From Clostridium algoriphilum (GTDB taxonomy: Bacteria > Bacillota > Clostridia > Clostridiales > Clostridiaceae), in the NCBI RefSeq assembly GCF_020443705.1, contig NZ_JAIZZK010000003.1, positions 62,001-126,000 of the forward strand: 64,000 nt of DNA, given 5' to 3'. This document shows, piece after piece, positions 25,575-33,133 of the stretch; position 1 is the first letter of the stretch; the number at the start of each line of letters is the position of its first letter. Position numbers and translations under genes: made by a program. The notes under the pieces are model-generated. The model searched no databases. It worked only from the letters and a program-made list of their open reading frames with translations, and was not told the origin of the DNA.

Positions 25575-25714
25575 TTATATGAAATCAATTTTAGAAAAAT
25601 CAATGCGCTCTGAAGCATCAACTATATCTCTATTGCAATGAAACATATTCAATTTTGCCTACAAACATTTCATGTGAGCCGGTAAAATTTCATATCACCT
25701 TGGATTTTACTCAT
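25575..25714 (-). pseudogene. Flavin reductase-family remnant
   Basis: A GGAGGA ribosome site and an ATG at 25714 open a frame MSKIQGDMKFYRL that soon stops. Further along, the same strand reads GSHEMFVGKIEYV and, after a one-base shift, HCNRDIVDASERIDFSKIDF with a stop at 25575. GSHEMFVGKIEYVHC is characteristic of the C-terminal part of flavoredoxin/flavin reductase-like proteins. The interior (well over 100 codons) is missing. It lies 13 bases from the DUF1847 stop and was probably once the last gene of that operon. Confidence 0.75.
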
Positions 25715-25727
25715 AATAATTCCTCCA

Positions 25728-26357
25728 TTATTTATACAACTTATTTTTATAGTAACCATCTGAAAGATACAATGCACCTATAGGATTATGTGCAAGTACT
25801 CTATCCTTAACTGCAAAAACAGTTACAGGGGCTTTAGAATATTTTATAAATAGTGAATCGTGCCCTACGCATAATCCCAAAATTATATTTAAGTCTGTTT
25901 CGGCTTTATTTAAAAAAGTGGCCTGTCCGATAGGGTTACACATTGATTCATAAGTTCCAGGTCTTACTTTTTCATCTTCTTTAATACCTAAAAATTCTTT
26001 CGGTATACTTCCATTCTTGCATACTACTGAATTAACCTCAAAACCATTATGTTGTAGTATTGAAGACAATATTTTTGCCTCTTTGCTTAACCCAACGCAA
26101 AAAGCAACTCCTAGCTTTTTAAAGTTACACTTATTTGCAAAATCAATTGTCTCTTCAAGTCTTGTTTTTATACAATATCCTTCTGCTTCTACTAGCGCGG
26201 AATTATATGCTAATTTATAATTTTCATCTTCAAGATATAATTCCTTTATTTTTTCTTGTTCTTCTTTTTCATTACATGGACAATTAAGTGGTAATTTCTC
26301 AAGTTCTCCCGTTTTACAATTATGTTCACTGCACATAGCACAAGTATACATATTCAC
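25728..26357 (-). CDS. DUF1847 family metal-binding protein
   Basis: A 209-residue protein of the DUF1847 family. The N-terminus holds a cysteine cluster (CAMCSEHNC near residues 6-14, then CPC near 26) suited to a metal or Fe-S site. Then follow GVAFCVGLSKEAKILSSIL near 85, a conserved Cys near 113, MCNPIGQA near 140 and LGLCVGHDSLFIK near 160. The function is unknown; relatives occur in anaerobes beside redox genes. It lies 57 bases downstream of mrp and probably shares its transcript. No signal peptide. Confidence 0.85.
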   Translation of the reverse strand: MNMYTCAMCSEHNCKTGELEKLPLNCPCNEKEEQEKIKELYLEDENYKLAYNSALVEAEGYCIKTRLEETIDFANKCNFKKLGVAFCVGLSKEAKILSSILQHNGFEVNSVVCKNGSIPKEFLGIKEDEKVRPGTYESMCNPIGQATFLNKAETDLNIILGLCVGHDSLFIKYSKAPVTVFAVKDRVLAHNPIGALYLSDGYYKNKLYK

Positions 26358-26414
26358 ACCCCTAATTTTTTTATAACATATTTTATAAGTTAAAGATTAG
26401 TAAGTTAAACATTC

Positions 26415-27221
26415 TCATCTATTGACATCCTCCTTAAAATTAACAAAATCTATTACTTTTTCAGTCAAAGCTTTAAATTTATCATCTAATACCTTACTTA
26501 TCTTACTTTTATTATTTATAACATCTATTATTTCTTTACTCATTGGAAGCTCTCCAATAAGTTGTATATTCATTTTATTTAAAAATTCTTGTGTGTTACT
26601 GTTATCAAAAAATCTTATTTCCTTTTCACAATTAGGACAAACAATATAGCTCATATTTTCTACTAATCCTATTATTTTAACATTCATTTTTTTTGTCATA
26701 TTAATAGCTTTCGCCACTATCATAGAAACTAAATCCTGAGGAATTGATACCATTACTATGCCATCAATAGGAAATGACTGCATAGCTGTAAGTGCTACAT
26801 CTCCAGTACCAGGTGGCATATCAATAATTAAATAGTCAAGTTCTTCCCATAAAACATCTGTCCAAAACTGTTTTACTGTGCCTGCTATAACAGGTCCTCT
26901 CCATATTGCTGGTTGTTCTTCATCTGCAATAAGTAAATTAAGAGACATCACCTTAATACCATCGTGAGTTGTTACTGGCCAAATACCTTCTTTAAACATT
27001 TCTGCTCTCTCGTTACCTAAATTCATCAATCTAGGTATGCTTGGGCCTGTAATATCCGCATCTAGTATTCCTACTTTATACCCTTTTTTATTTAGTTCTT
27101 TAGCTAATAAAACTGAAATTGTTGATTTACCTACTCCACCTTTACCACTCATAACACCTATTACTTTCTTAATATTATTAAGTGGATTATTTTCAATCTT
27201 AAAATTTTCTTCATCAGACAC
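26415..27221 (-). CDS. Mrp/NBP35-family Fe-S cluster carrier ATPase
   Basis: A 268-residue P-loop ATPase that loads Fe-S clusters onto client proteins. The deviant Walker A MSGKGGVGKST lies near residue 25, IIDMPPGTGD near 132, and the C-terminal cluster-binding CPNC pair near 204. Start is GTG at 27221 with GGGAGGG 6 bases upstream. It is 33 bases downstream of the C_GCAxxG_C_C gene. With the two MinD-ferredoxin ATPases and the NifX-like protein upstream, it forms an Fe-S/metallocluster handling group typical of strict anaerobes. Confidence 0.92.
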   Translation of the reverse strand: MSDEENFKIENNPLNNIKKVIGVMSGKGGVGKSTISVLLAKELNKKGYKVGILDADITGPSIPRLMNLGNERAEMFKEGIWPVTTHDGIKVMSLNLLIADEEQPAIWRGPVIAGTVKQFWTDVLWEELDYLIIDMPPGTGDVALTAMQSFPIDGIVMVSIPQDLVSMIVAKAINMTKKMNVKIIGLVENMSYIVCPNCEKEIRFFDNSNTQEFLNKMNIQLIGELPMSKEIIDVINNKSKISKVLDDKFKALTEKVIDFVNFKEDVNR

Positions 27222-27254
27222 TAAAATCCCTCCCTCTACTTTGATATATATTTT

Positions 27255-27614
27255 TTATTTTACATAATCTTTTAAGACAGTATAAGTGTATTCTATTATT
27301 TCATTACAAGAAACGCCTTGTTTCTTTAATTGTAAGCATTCAAATGTACCATATCTTTCTTTTACTTTATTCATTATTTCCTTTGTATGTTTTGTTGATT
27401 CATTCTTAGCCGTCGCTTCTTCTCTTCCTTTTAATGCTCCTAATGCCATTAGTGCTCCCGTAATTGCTCCACAAGTACTTCCTACCATCATACCTGTGCC
27501 AAAAGGACTAGCAATGGAAATTGGAATATTAAAATCATTTTCTTCATTGAATGCTTTTATTACAGATTCCGCACAATTATATCCTTGCTTACGGTATTCT
27601 AAAACATCTGTCAT
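27255..27614 (-). CDS. C_GCAxxG_C_C family redox protein
   Basis: A 119-residue protein matching the C-x-GCAxxG-x-C-x-C family. Seen are GYNCAESVIKAF near residue 11, VGSTCGAITGALMALG near 44 and FECLQLKKQGVSCNEII near 91. The spaced cysteines suggest a redox or metal site. Members often accompany Fe-S and redox genes in anaerobes; the reaction is unknown. A 58-base gap separates it from the upstream ATPase. That gap contains a TACAGGTA / TACCTGTA hairpin without a U tract on this strand. Confidence 0.88.
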   Translation of the reverse strand: MTDVLEYRKQGYNCAESVIKAFNEENDFNIPISIASPFGTGMMVGSTCGAITGALMALGALKGREEATAKNESTKHTKEIMNKVKERYGTFECLQLKKQGVSCNEIIEYTYTVLKDYVK

Positions 27615-27672
27615 ATATGTCTACCCCCTATTTGTTAGCTACAGGTAAAATACCTGTATTTCTTTATTGATT

Positions 27673-28518
27673 TTATATAATATTTTTTATATTACTCCAC
27701 ATATTTTCAATAGCCTTTTCTGCTATGCTATCTTTATAATAAGTTATAGGTTTTAGTTCATTTATTGATTGCATAACAATATCATCATATGGAATTTTAC
27801 CTACTAATTTTAAACTCTTCTCAATAACAAAACTCTCTATTTCTCTAGATACTTCTTCATTTATATCATATTTATTTATACATACCATGGTAAAAACTCC
27901 AAAACATTCACATAATGTTACCACTCTCATTAAATCTCCTAGACCTGATTTTGTAGGTTCTGTAACAATTAATACCGCATCGCTACCTGTAATTGAAGAT
28001 ATAACAGGACATCCGATACCAGGTGAACCATCTATTATAGTTAACTTCTCATTACCATTAAATTTTTTGCCGTTTTTCCTTAAATAAGCTATTAATTTTC
28101 CCGAACCATCGCTTCCTATTTTCATTTCTGCCCTTGAAATTATCCCATTATCTAGTTTAGTAATAAATGTATCTGCAGTTTTTTCAGACTTTAATTTTAT
28201 AGCATTTTGTGAACATACTAAAGTGCAAGCGCCACAACCTTCACAATCAAATGGGTTTATCGTAAAATTCTTTATAGCATTGAATTTACATATAGTTTCA
28301 CATATGCCACACTTAATACAAAGTGATTCATTTATAATAGCTTTTTTTCCACCAATAAATTCATTTTTTTCAATATCTAATCCTTTGTAAAACATATAAA
28401 GATTTGGTGCATCTACATCACAATCTATTCTTATAACATCTTTAGACAGTTCAGCTAATGCTGTTGCGATTGTAGTTTTACCTGTTCCGCCTTTTCCACT
28501 TAAAATCGCTAATTCCAA
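27673..28518 (-). CDS. MinD-superfamily P-loop ATPase with inserted ferredoxin domain (second of pair)
   Basis: A 281-residue protein. Walker A ILSGKGGTGKTT at 5-16 is followed, after about 45 residues, by two 4Fe-4S motifs: CIKCGICETICKF near 67 and CEGCGACTLVCSQ near 93. GSPGIGCPV near 170 and TEPTKSGLGD near 195 complete the ATPase. It overlaps its upstream paralogue by 10 bases. Such pairs occur across clostridia next to NifX/NifB-type proteins and are thought to handle Fe-S clusters; no biochemical role is established. Confidence 0.92.
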   Translation of the reverse strand: MELAILSGKGGTGKTTIATALAELSKDVIRIDCDVDAPNLYMFYKGLDIEKNEFIGGKKAIINESLCIKCGICETICKFNAIKNFTINPFDCEGCGACTLVCSQNAIKLKSEKTADTFITKLDNGIISRAEMKIGSDGSGKLIAYLRKNGKKFNGNEKLTIIDGSPGIGCPVISSITGSDAVLIVTEPTKSGLGDLMRVVTLCECFGVFTMVCINKYDINEEVSREIESFVIEKSLKLVGKIPYDDIVMQSINELKPITYYKDSIAEKAIENMWSNIKNII

Positions 28519-29330
28519 AGTAGCACCTCCTTTGAAATCTTATCAAATATTGCTTTATGATGTATTTCATCATATAATATTTCTCCCTTAGAATAAAGAA
28601 TGGCAGTATCTTTGCTATAAGGTATAGTCTCTATTAACTTTATTTCTTCTTGTCTGCAAAATTTTTTTACTATATTATCTTTTCCATCATCTTTATTTAT
28701 AACTATACCAAAAGGTATCTTATACATTTTTACAAGTTCAACAGCCATTTTTAAATCATGTAGCCCAAACTCTGAAGGCTCCGTAACAAGTATTGCTGCA
28801 TGTGCGTATTTTAAAGCATTTACTACATTACAAGAAGTCCCAGGTGGGCAATCAATTAAATTAATGTTGCCGGATAAGTTTTTAAGGAGTTTTCTAATAA
28901 CGGGTACTGCCATAGGTTCACCTATATTTAAAACTCCTCTGCTACAATTTATGTCTCTTATTTTGCCACTTTCAATTTTTCCTGTTTCTCTTTTCTTATA
29001 AGCTATAGCATCATATTGACATGCAATCTCACAAGCTCCGCAACCATGACATAATTTTTCAAAGAGTATAATTTCCTTATTTACTTTTGCAAGAGCATTA
29101 AATTGACATACATTTACGCAAGCTCCACAGGCCGTACATTTATTATCATCTATAATGGGATATTCCACCATAACCTTTTCTGTTTTATTTATTTTAGGTT
29201 TTAAAAATAGGAAACCATTTGGTTCTTCTACATCACAGTCTATATAATTTGACTTTAGTGCGAGGGCAAGATTTAACGACACTGTAGTTTTACCAGTCCC
29301 TCCTTTTCCACTAAGCACTGCTATATTCAC
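28509..29330 (-). CDS. MinD-superfamily P-loop ATPase with inserted ferredoxin domain (first of pair)
   Basis: A 273-residue paralogue of the next gene. Walker A VLSGKGGTGKTT at 5-16; 4Fe-4S motifs CTACGACVNVCQF near 65 and CHGCGACEIACQY near 92; switch IDCPPGTSCNVV near 165; TEPSEFGLHD near 190. It lies 21 bases after the NifX-like gene, and its end overlaps the second ATPase, so the two are likely made in equal amounts and may dimerise. Transcription starts at the divergent promoter near 29757-29785. Confidence 0.92.
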   Translation of the reverse strand: MNIAVLSGKGGTGKTTVSLNLALALKSNYIDCDVEEPNGFLFLKPKINKTEKVMVEYPIIDDNKCTACGACVNVCQFNALAKVNKEIILFEKLCHGCGACEIACQYDAIAYKKRETGKIESGKIRDINCSRGVLNIGEPMAVPVIRKLLKNLSGNINLIDCPPGTSCNVVNALKYAHAAILVTEPSEFGLHDLKMAVELVKMYKIPFGIVINKDDGKDNIVKKFCRQEEIKLIETIPYSKDTAILYSKGEILYDEIHHKAIFDKISKEVLLWN

Positions 29331-29351
29331 TATATACTCATCTCCGATCTA

Positions 29352-29714
29352 CTAGTTTGCTCCATGGTATGCAGGACCAGACATTTTTATTTCTTCAAGT
29401 TCTCCATTGTTATATTTCTCCATTACTAAGCTTATAGCTATATTCCCACACTTATACGCTCTAATTCCTGCTTTTTCAATAAGTTCATAGGCATTAGGTC
29501 CAAGATCTCCAGTAATAATAACGTCTACCTTTTCTACGTTTAATTGATTAGCTGCAACAATACCTGCTCCACCACTTGAATTTTGACCTTTATTTTCTAA
29601 AATTTTAACTTCCTTACTCTCTGTATCATGAATTTGAAAATATTCACACCTTCCGAACCTCTTATCAAGTAAACTTTCACTAGTTTTTCCATTTGATGAA
29701 ATTACTATTTTCAT
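29352..29714 (-). CDS. NifX/NafY-like dinitrogenase iron-molybdenum cofactor domain protein
   Basis: A 120-residue single-domain protein of the NifB/NifX/MTH1175 group. Seen: KRFGRCEYFQIHD near 18, NSSGGAGIVAANQL near 45, VITGDLGPNAYELIEKAGI near 65 and a C-terminal His (AYHGAN). Family members bind Fe-S or FeMo-cofactor-like clusters. No nif gene is in the window, so it probably serves general cluster handling with the ATPases downstream. It is the first gene of the minus-strand operon controlled by the two-site operator at 29738-29793. Confidence 0.88.
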   Translation of the reverse strand: MKIVISSNGKTSESLLDKRFGRCEYFQIHDTESKEVKILENKGQNSSGGAGIVAANQLNVEKVDVIITGDLGPNAYELIEKAGIRAYKCGNIAISLVMEKYNNGELEEIKMSGPAYHGAN

Positions 29715-29737
29715 TAAAACTCCTCCTTTATTTAGAT

Positions 29738-29807
29738 ATTGGCATTTGCTAATTTCATATTACTCTTGTTTTTTGTTATTGTCAAATGCCAATAACAATA
29801 GTATAAT
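29738..29807. promoter_or_regulatory. Divergent overlapping promoters with two copies of a 16-bp operator
   Basis: Minus strand: TTGACA (29780-29785), 17 bases, TAATAT (29757-29762). Plus strand: TTGTCA (29779-29784), 17 bases, TATAAT (29802-29807). The two -35 elements overlap. A near-palindromic site occurs twice in opposite orientation: ATTGGCATTTGCTAAT at 29738-29753 and ATTGGCATTTGACAAT read on the minus strand at 29778-29793. One sits after the minus-strand -10, the other over the shared -35 region, fitting joint repression of the NifX operon and the hisC-modD unit. The regulator is unknown. Confidence 0.75.
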
Positions 29808-29865
29808 TAAATAAAATCAATCAGTGTACAAACAAGTGCGCTAGATATATAAAGGAGCATTATAA

Positions 29866-30942
29866 ATGAGCAAATATTGGAGCGAAACTACAAAAAACAT
29901 TGAACCTTATATACCAGGAGAGCAACCTAAAAATAGGAAATATATTAAATTAAACACTAATGAAAATCCGTACCCGCCTTCTCCAAAAGTAATTGAAGCA
30001 ATTAAACAGGCAGCTAATGAAAATCTTCAATTGTACCCTGACCCAAACTGTGATGAACTTAGAAATACATTATCAAATTATTATAAATTATTACCGAATC
30101 AAGTCTTTGTTGGAAATGGTTCAGATGAGGTTTTAGCTTTCTCTTTTATGGCATTTTTCAATAAAGAAAAACCTATCCTATTTGCAGATATAACCTATAG
30201 TTTCTATGAAATTTATGTTAATCTATTTAAACTAAAACATAAATTAATCCCCCTAGACAATAAATTTAATTTGCCTCTAGATTCCTTTTGTATTGAAAAT
30301 GGTGGAATTGTAGTAACAAATCCAAATGCTCCAACCAGCAAATATATATCAGTGGAATCCTTAAAGAAAATTGTAGAATACAACATAGAAAGTGTTGTTA
30401 TAATTGACGAAGCATATATAGATTTTGGTGGAGAATCTTTAGTTGATTTTGTAGATGATTATCCAAACCTATTGATTATCCAGACGCTTTCTAAGTCTAG
30501 GGCACTAGCAGGTTTACGTGTTGGTTATGCTTTTGGACACAAAGATTTGATAGAAGGCCTAAATAAAATTAAGAACTCAATAAACTCTTATACAATTGAT
30601 CGGCTTGCTTTAGCCGGTGCAAAGGCATCTTTTGAGGATGAGGCCTATTTTCAGAGTACTCGCTTAAAAGTTATAGATACAAGAGAAAAAGTAATCCCTT
30701 CTCTTAGAGAATTAGGTTTTATTGTATTAGAATCAAAAGCTAACTTTTTATTCGCACGTCATAATACAATTCAGGCGAAAATAATATTTAACGAATTAAA
30801 AACTAGGGGAATTCTTGTAAGATATTTTAATAAACCTAGAATTGATAATTTCCTAAGAATAAGTATAGGCAACAATGAAGAAATGGAAGTACTTATTAGC
30901 AAATTAAGCGAAATTATTCTAAAAATAGAAACATCAAATTAA
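29866..30942 (+). CDS. hisC: Histidinol-phosphate aminotransferase-like PLP enzyme
   Basis: A 358-residue fold-type I transaminase of the HisC family, which makes histidinol phosphate in histidine synthesis. Seen: KLNTNENPYPPSPKVIEAI near 28, YPDPNCDELRN near 55, VGNGSDEVLAF near 81, TNPNAPTSKY near 147, IIDEAYIDFGGES near 180 and PLP lysine LSKSRALAGLRVGYAFG near 207. AAAGGAG precedes the ATG. No other his gene is near. Its partner downstream is a truncated modD, so a role as a cobD-like or other side enzyme is possible. The upstream operator is shared with the Fe-S operon. Confidence 0.85.
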   Translation: MSKYWSETTKNIEPYIPGEQPKNRKYIKLNTNENPYPPSPKVIEAIKQAANENLQLYPDPNCDELRNTLSNYYKLLPNQVFVGNGSDEVLAFSFMAFFNKEKPILFADITYSFYEIYVNLFKLKHKLIPLDNKFNLPLDSFCIENGGIVVTNPNAPTSKYISVESLKKIVEYNIESVVIIDEAYIDFGGESLVDFVDDYPNLLIIQTLSKSRALAGLRVGYAFGHKDLIEGLNKIKNSINSYTIDRLALAGAKASFEDEAYFQSTRLKVIDTREKVIPSLRELGFIVLESKANFLFARHNTIQAKIIFNELKTRGILVRYFNKPRIDNFLRISIGNNEEMEVLISKLSEIILKIETSN

Positions 30943-31003
30943 TACGGATTATTCCTGAATACGACGAGTTAAACGTGATTAAAATTATTAAGGAGGGCTA
31001 ATA

Positions 31004-31471
31004 ATGATGTATATAAATGATGAAACAATAGAAAATATTATAAAAGAAGATATCCCTTACATAGATCTGACTTCATTAGTCTTAGGAATTAATAGTCAAA
31101 AAGGAGAAATAAAATTTATCTCAAGAGGAAATGCAGTGATAAGTGGTTCTGAGGAAGTGGTAAGAATATTTAATAAGTTAGGTATCGAAAGCAAAACCTT
31201 TCTCTCTTCTGGAACTCTTGTTAAGTCTGGAGATGTAATTGTTCATGCACAGGGTAATGTTGATGCTTTGCATATGGGTTGGAAGGTGTCCATGAATATT
31301 TTAGAATACTGCTCTGGAATTGCAACAAGGACAAAATGTTTGGTTGATAAAGCAAAAAATATTAATCCACAAATTGAAATTGTAACTACAAGAAAGATAT
31401 TTCCAGGCACAAAGGAGTTTTCTATAAAAGCTATTATAGCAGGAGGTGGTGTTACAATAACAAAACAATAA
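31004..31471 (+). pseudogene. Truncated modD (NadC-like molybdenum-locus protein)
   Basis: A 155-residue product beginning MMYINDETIENIIKEDIPY, as in ModD, a paralogue of quinolinate phosphoribosyltransferase found in molybdate transport loci. LTSLVLGI, SRGNAVISGSEEVVRIF, HMGWKVSMNILEYCSGIATR and TTRKIFPGTKEFSIKAIIAGG all fit. Full-length members are about 280 residues; here the frame stops right after the GGG motif, and nothing recognisable follows before a terminator, so the C-terminal phosphate-binding half is gone. AAGGAGG precedes the start. No mod transporter gene is adjacent. Confidence 0.8.
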
Positions 31472-31507
31472 ACTATAGATAAAGTTACCTCTAGACATTA
31501 TTGATTT

Positions 31508-31545
31508 GGAGAAAAAAGAAGCTAAAATTGGTCTTCTTTCTCCTT
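31508..31545 (+). terminator. Terminator after the modD fragment
   Basis: GGAGAAAAAAGAAG pairs with CTTCTTTCTCC around a loop TAAAATTGG-type; a T-containing tail follows. Marks the end of the hisC-modD transcript. Confidence 0.6.
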
Positions 31546-31681
31546 ATTCAAACTTAACATATTATCATTTAACTCTCAAACCTGTCACATAAGTACCTAT
31601 TGTGTTACACTCTTTGATTAATACTAATTAATAGTATAATTTACATAAGAATTAATTAACCTGAGTAGAATATTGCGAAGC

Positions 31682-32779
31682 TTATTGATGAATACATATT
31701 TCACTACCGCAAACCCTATTACGTCCACTTTTCTTTGCTTTATAAAGAGCCATATCTGCTTCTTCTTTTATAGCTTCCAAATTAGACGTTGTATCAGGAT
31801 AGATTGCAACTCCAATAGATACTGTAATATTTATGAATTTGTCTTCACCTATATTAAATCCATATTTTTCAACAGCCTTATTTATTCTCAATGCTATTGA
31901 AAAAGTTTGGTCTTTAGGACAATCAAAAAGTAAAACACAAAATTCTTCACCCCCGATTCGCCCTACAACATCAATCCTTCTGCAATTCTTTTTTAATATG
32001 TATGCTAATTCTTTAAGGACTATATCACCTATCGAATGTCCATAAGTATCATTTACTTTTTTAAAATGGTCAATATCTATCATAAAACAAGATAACTTCC
32101 CTTTATTTTCTAATACTCTTTCAAAAGCCAGGTTAAGCATTTTATCAAATTGCCTTGTATTATAAAGTCCTGTAAGAAAATCCTTTGTAGAGTCTTTTTT
32201 ATATATCCTATATAATTCATTTGAACCGTGAACATACTCTAATAAGAAATACTCTAATGCACCTGCAAATGTAGCTACTAAAAAGTATTCAAAACATATT
32301 ATTTGAACATTTTCTACATTCCTTAATAGATAATAGATAATTGGTATTAATATAACCAATGAAATTAAAGTTTTTAAAAACCACTTTTTCCATTCTGCTT
32401 TAATCTTTTTATCAATTATATGAAAACATATTATAAATAACAGTATTTGGAAAAGTGCAGCAATACAGGATATATTTATACCAAAACGTACTGCACGATA
32501 TATCCCTATAATAATTCCTGAAACTATAGTAGGTATAATACCACCTACATAAGAAACCATCATAATTGCAAAAAATCGCAAATCAAGTATTGTGGTAGTT
32601 CCCGTAACTTGAATTGTATATATCATTAATAAAATGCCCATAAGTCCACCACCAACACCCACTATTATCTTGCCATATAAAGTAATAATAATTTTTTCAG
32701 GTACGTCTTTTAAAATATGGCCAGCGACGAAAGTAACGGCTATGAGTAATAAAACGTTTATAAATAAATCATTTAGCAC
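31682..32779 (-). CDS. Membrane diguanylate cyclase (5TMR-LYT sensor and GGDEF)
   Basis: A 365-residue protein. The N-terminal ~185 residues hold about six hydrophobic helices resembling the 5TMR-LYT (LytS-like) sensor. The rest is a GGDEF domain with intact active site GGEEF and the inhibitory RxxD site five residues before it (RRID then VVGRI), so it should make cyclic di-GMP with product inhibition. DFLTGLYNTRQFD near 205 marks the domain start, and ALYKAKKSGRNRV its end. Start is GTG at 32779 with GGGGGTGG just upstream. It is monocistronic. Signal unknown. Confidence 0.9.
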   Translation of the reverse strand: MLNDLFINVLLLIAVTFVAGHILKDVPEKIIITLYGKIIVGVGGGLMGILLMIYTIQVTGTTTILDLRFFAIMMVSYVGGIIPTIVSGIIIGIYRAVRFGINISCIAALFQILLFIICFHIIDKKIKAEWKKWFLKTLISLVILIPIIYYLLRNVENVQIICFEYFLVATFAGALEYFLLEYVHGSNELYRIYKKDSTKDFLTGLYNTRQFDKMLNLAFERVLENKGKLSCFMIDIDHFKKVNDTYGHSIGDIVLKELAYILKKNCRRIDVVGRIGGEEFCVLLFDCPKDQTFSIALRINKAVEKYGFNIGEDKFINITVSIGVAIYPDTTSNLEAIKEEADMALYKAKKSGRNRVCGSEICIHQ

Positions 32780-32936
32780 ATTTCCACCCCCTTTAATCAT
32801 TCTTGTTTTTATATGATTTTTCGGAATAAAGTATTTTGATTACTTTGTCCTAAAATACGAGTACGACATAAACATTTACTTAATTATACTATTTTTACCG
32901 TAAATTTTATATATTGAATGTTAACTCTTAATTGTT

Positions 32937-33056
32937 GAAAAGGATACATTATCGTATGCAGGTGCAGGTGGAAAATTAATGATTAAACATAAATGGTTGG
33001 AGGAGCCTCCACAAATGGATGACCGAAATGAACTTACTAAATCAAATGAAAATTAA
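32937..33056 (+). pseudogene. Coding-like C-terminal fragment, unidentified
   Basis: The plus strand reads 39 residues from EKDTLSYAGAGGKLMIKHKW to DRNELTKSNEN and a stop, with amino-acid composition like real protein but no start codon or ribosome site. It looks like a stranded 3' end of a gene. No family is recognised. Apart from this and the terminator beyond it, 32780-33133 holds nothing I can support. Confidence 0.35.
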
Positions 33057-33059
33057 ATA

Positions 33060-33092
33060 AATTAAAAGTCCCCTGTAGTTGTACAGAGAACT
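33060..33092 (-). terminator. Terminator of the Thr/Gly-repeat gene
   Basis: On the minus strand an 11-bp stem with two G-U pairs (AGTTCTCTGTA / TACAGGGGACT), loop CAAC, followed by TTTTAATTT. Confidence 0.7.
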
Positions 33093-33133
33093 TTCGATAT
33101 TATTTAACTTTTTAAGATCTTTAGATATTTCTT

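Noticed and set aside
27640-27662. Terminator between the C_GCAxxG_C_C gene and the ATPase
   Set aside because: The TACAGGTA/TACCTGTA hairpin has no U tract on the transcribed minus strand, and no plus-strand gene is present to use it.
29352-29714. Part of a nitrogenase gene cluster
   Set aside because: Only a NifX-like domain is present; no nifHDK, nifB or nifEN genes lie nearby.
32801-32936. Possible cyclic di-GMP riboswitch before the diguanylate cyclase
   Set aside because: No GEMM-type conserved core is seen; the region is plain AT-rich promoter DNA.
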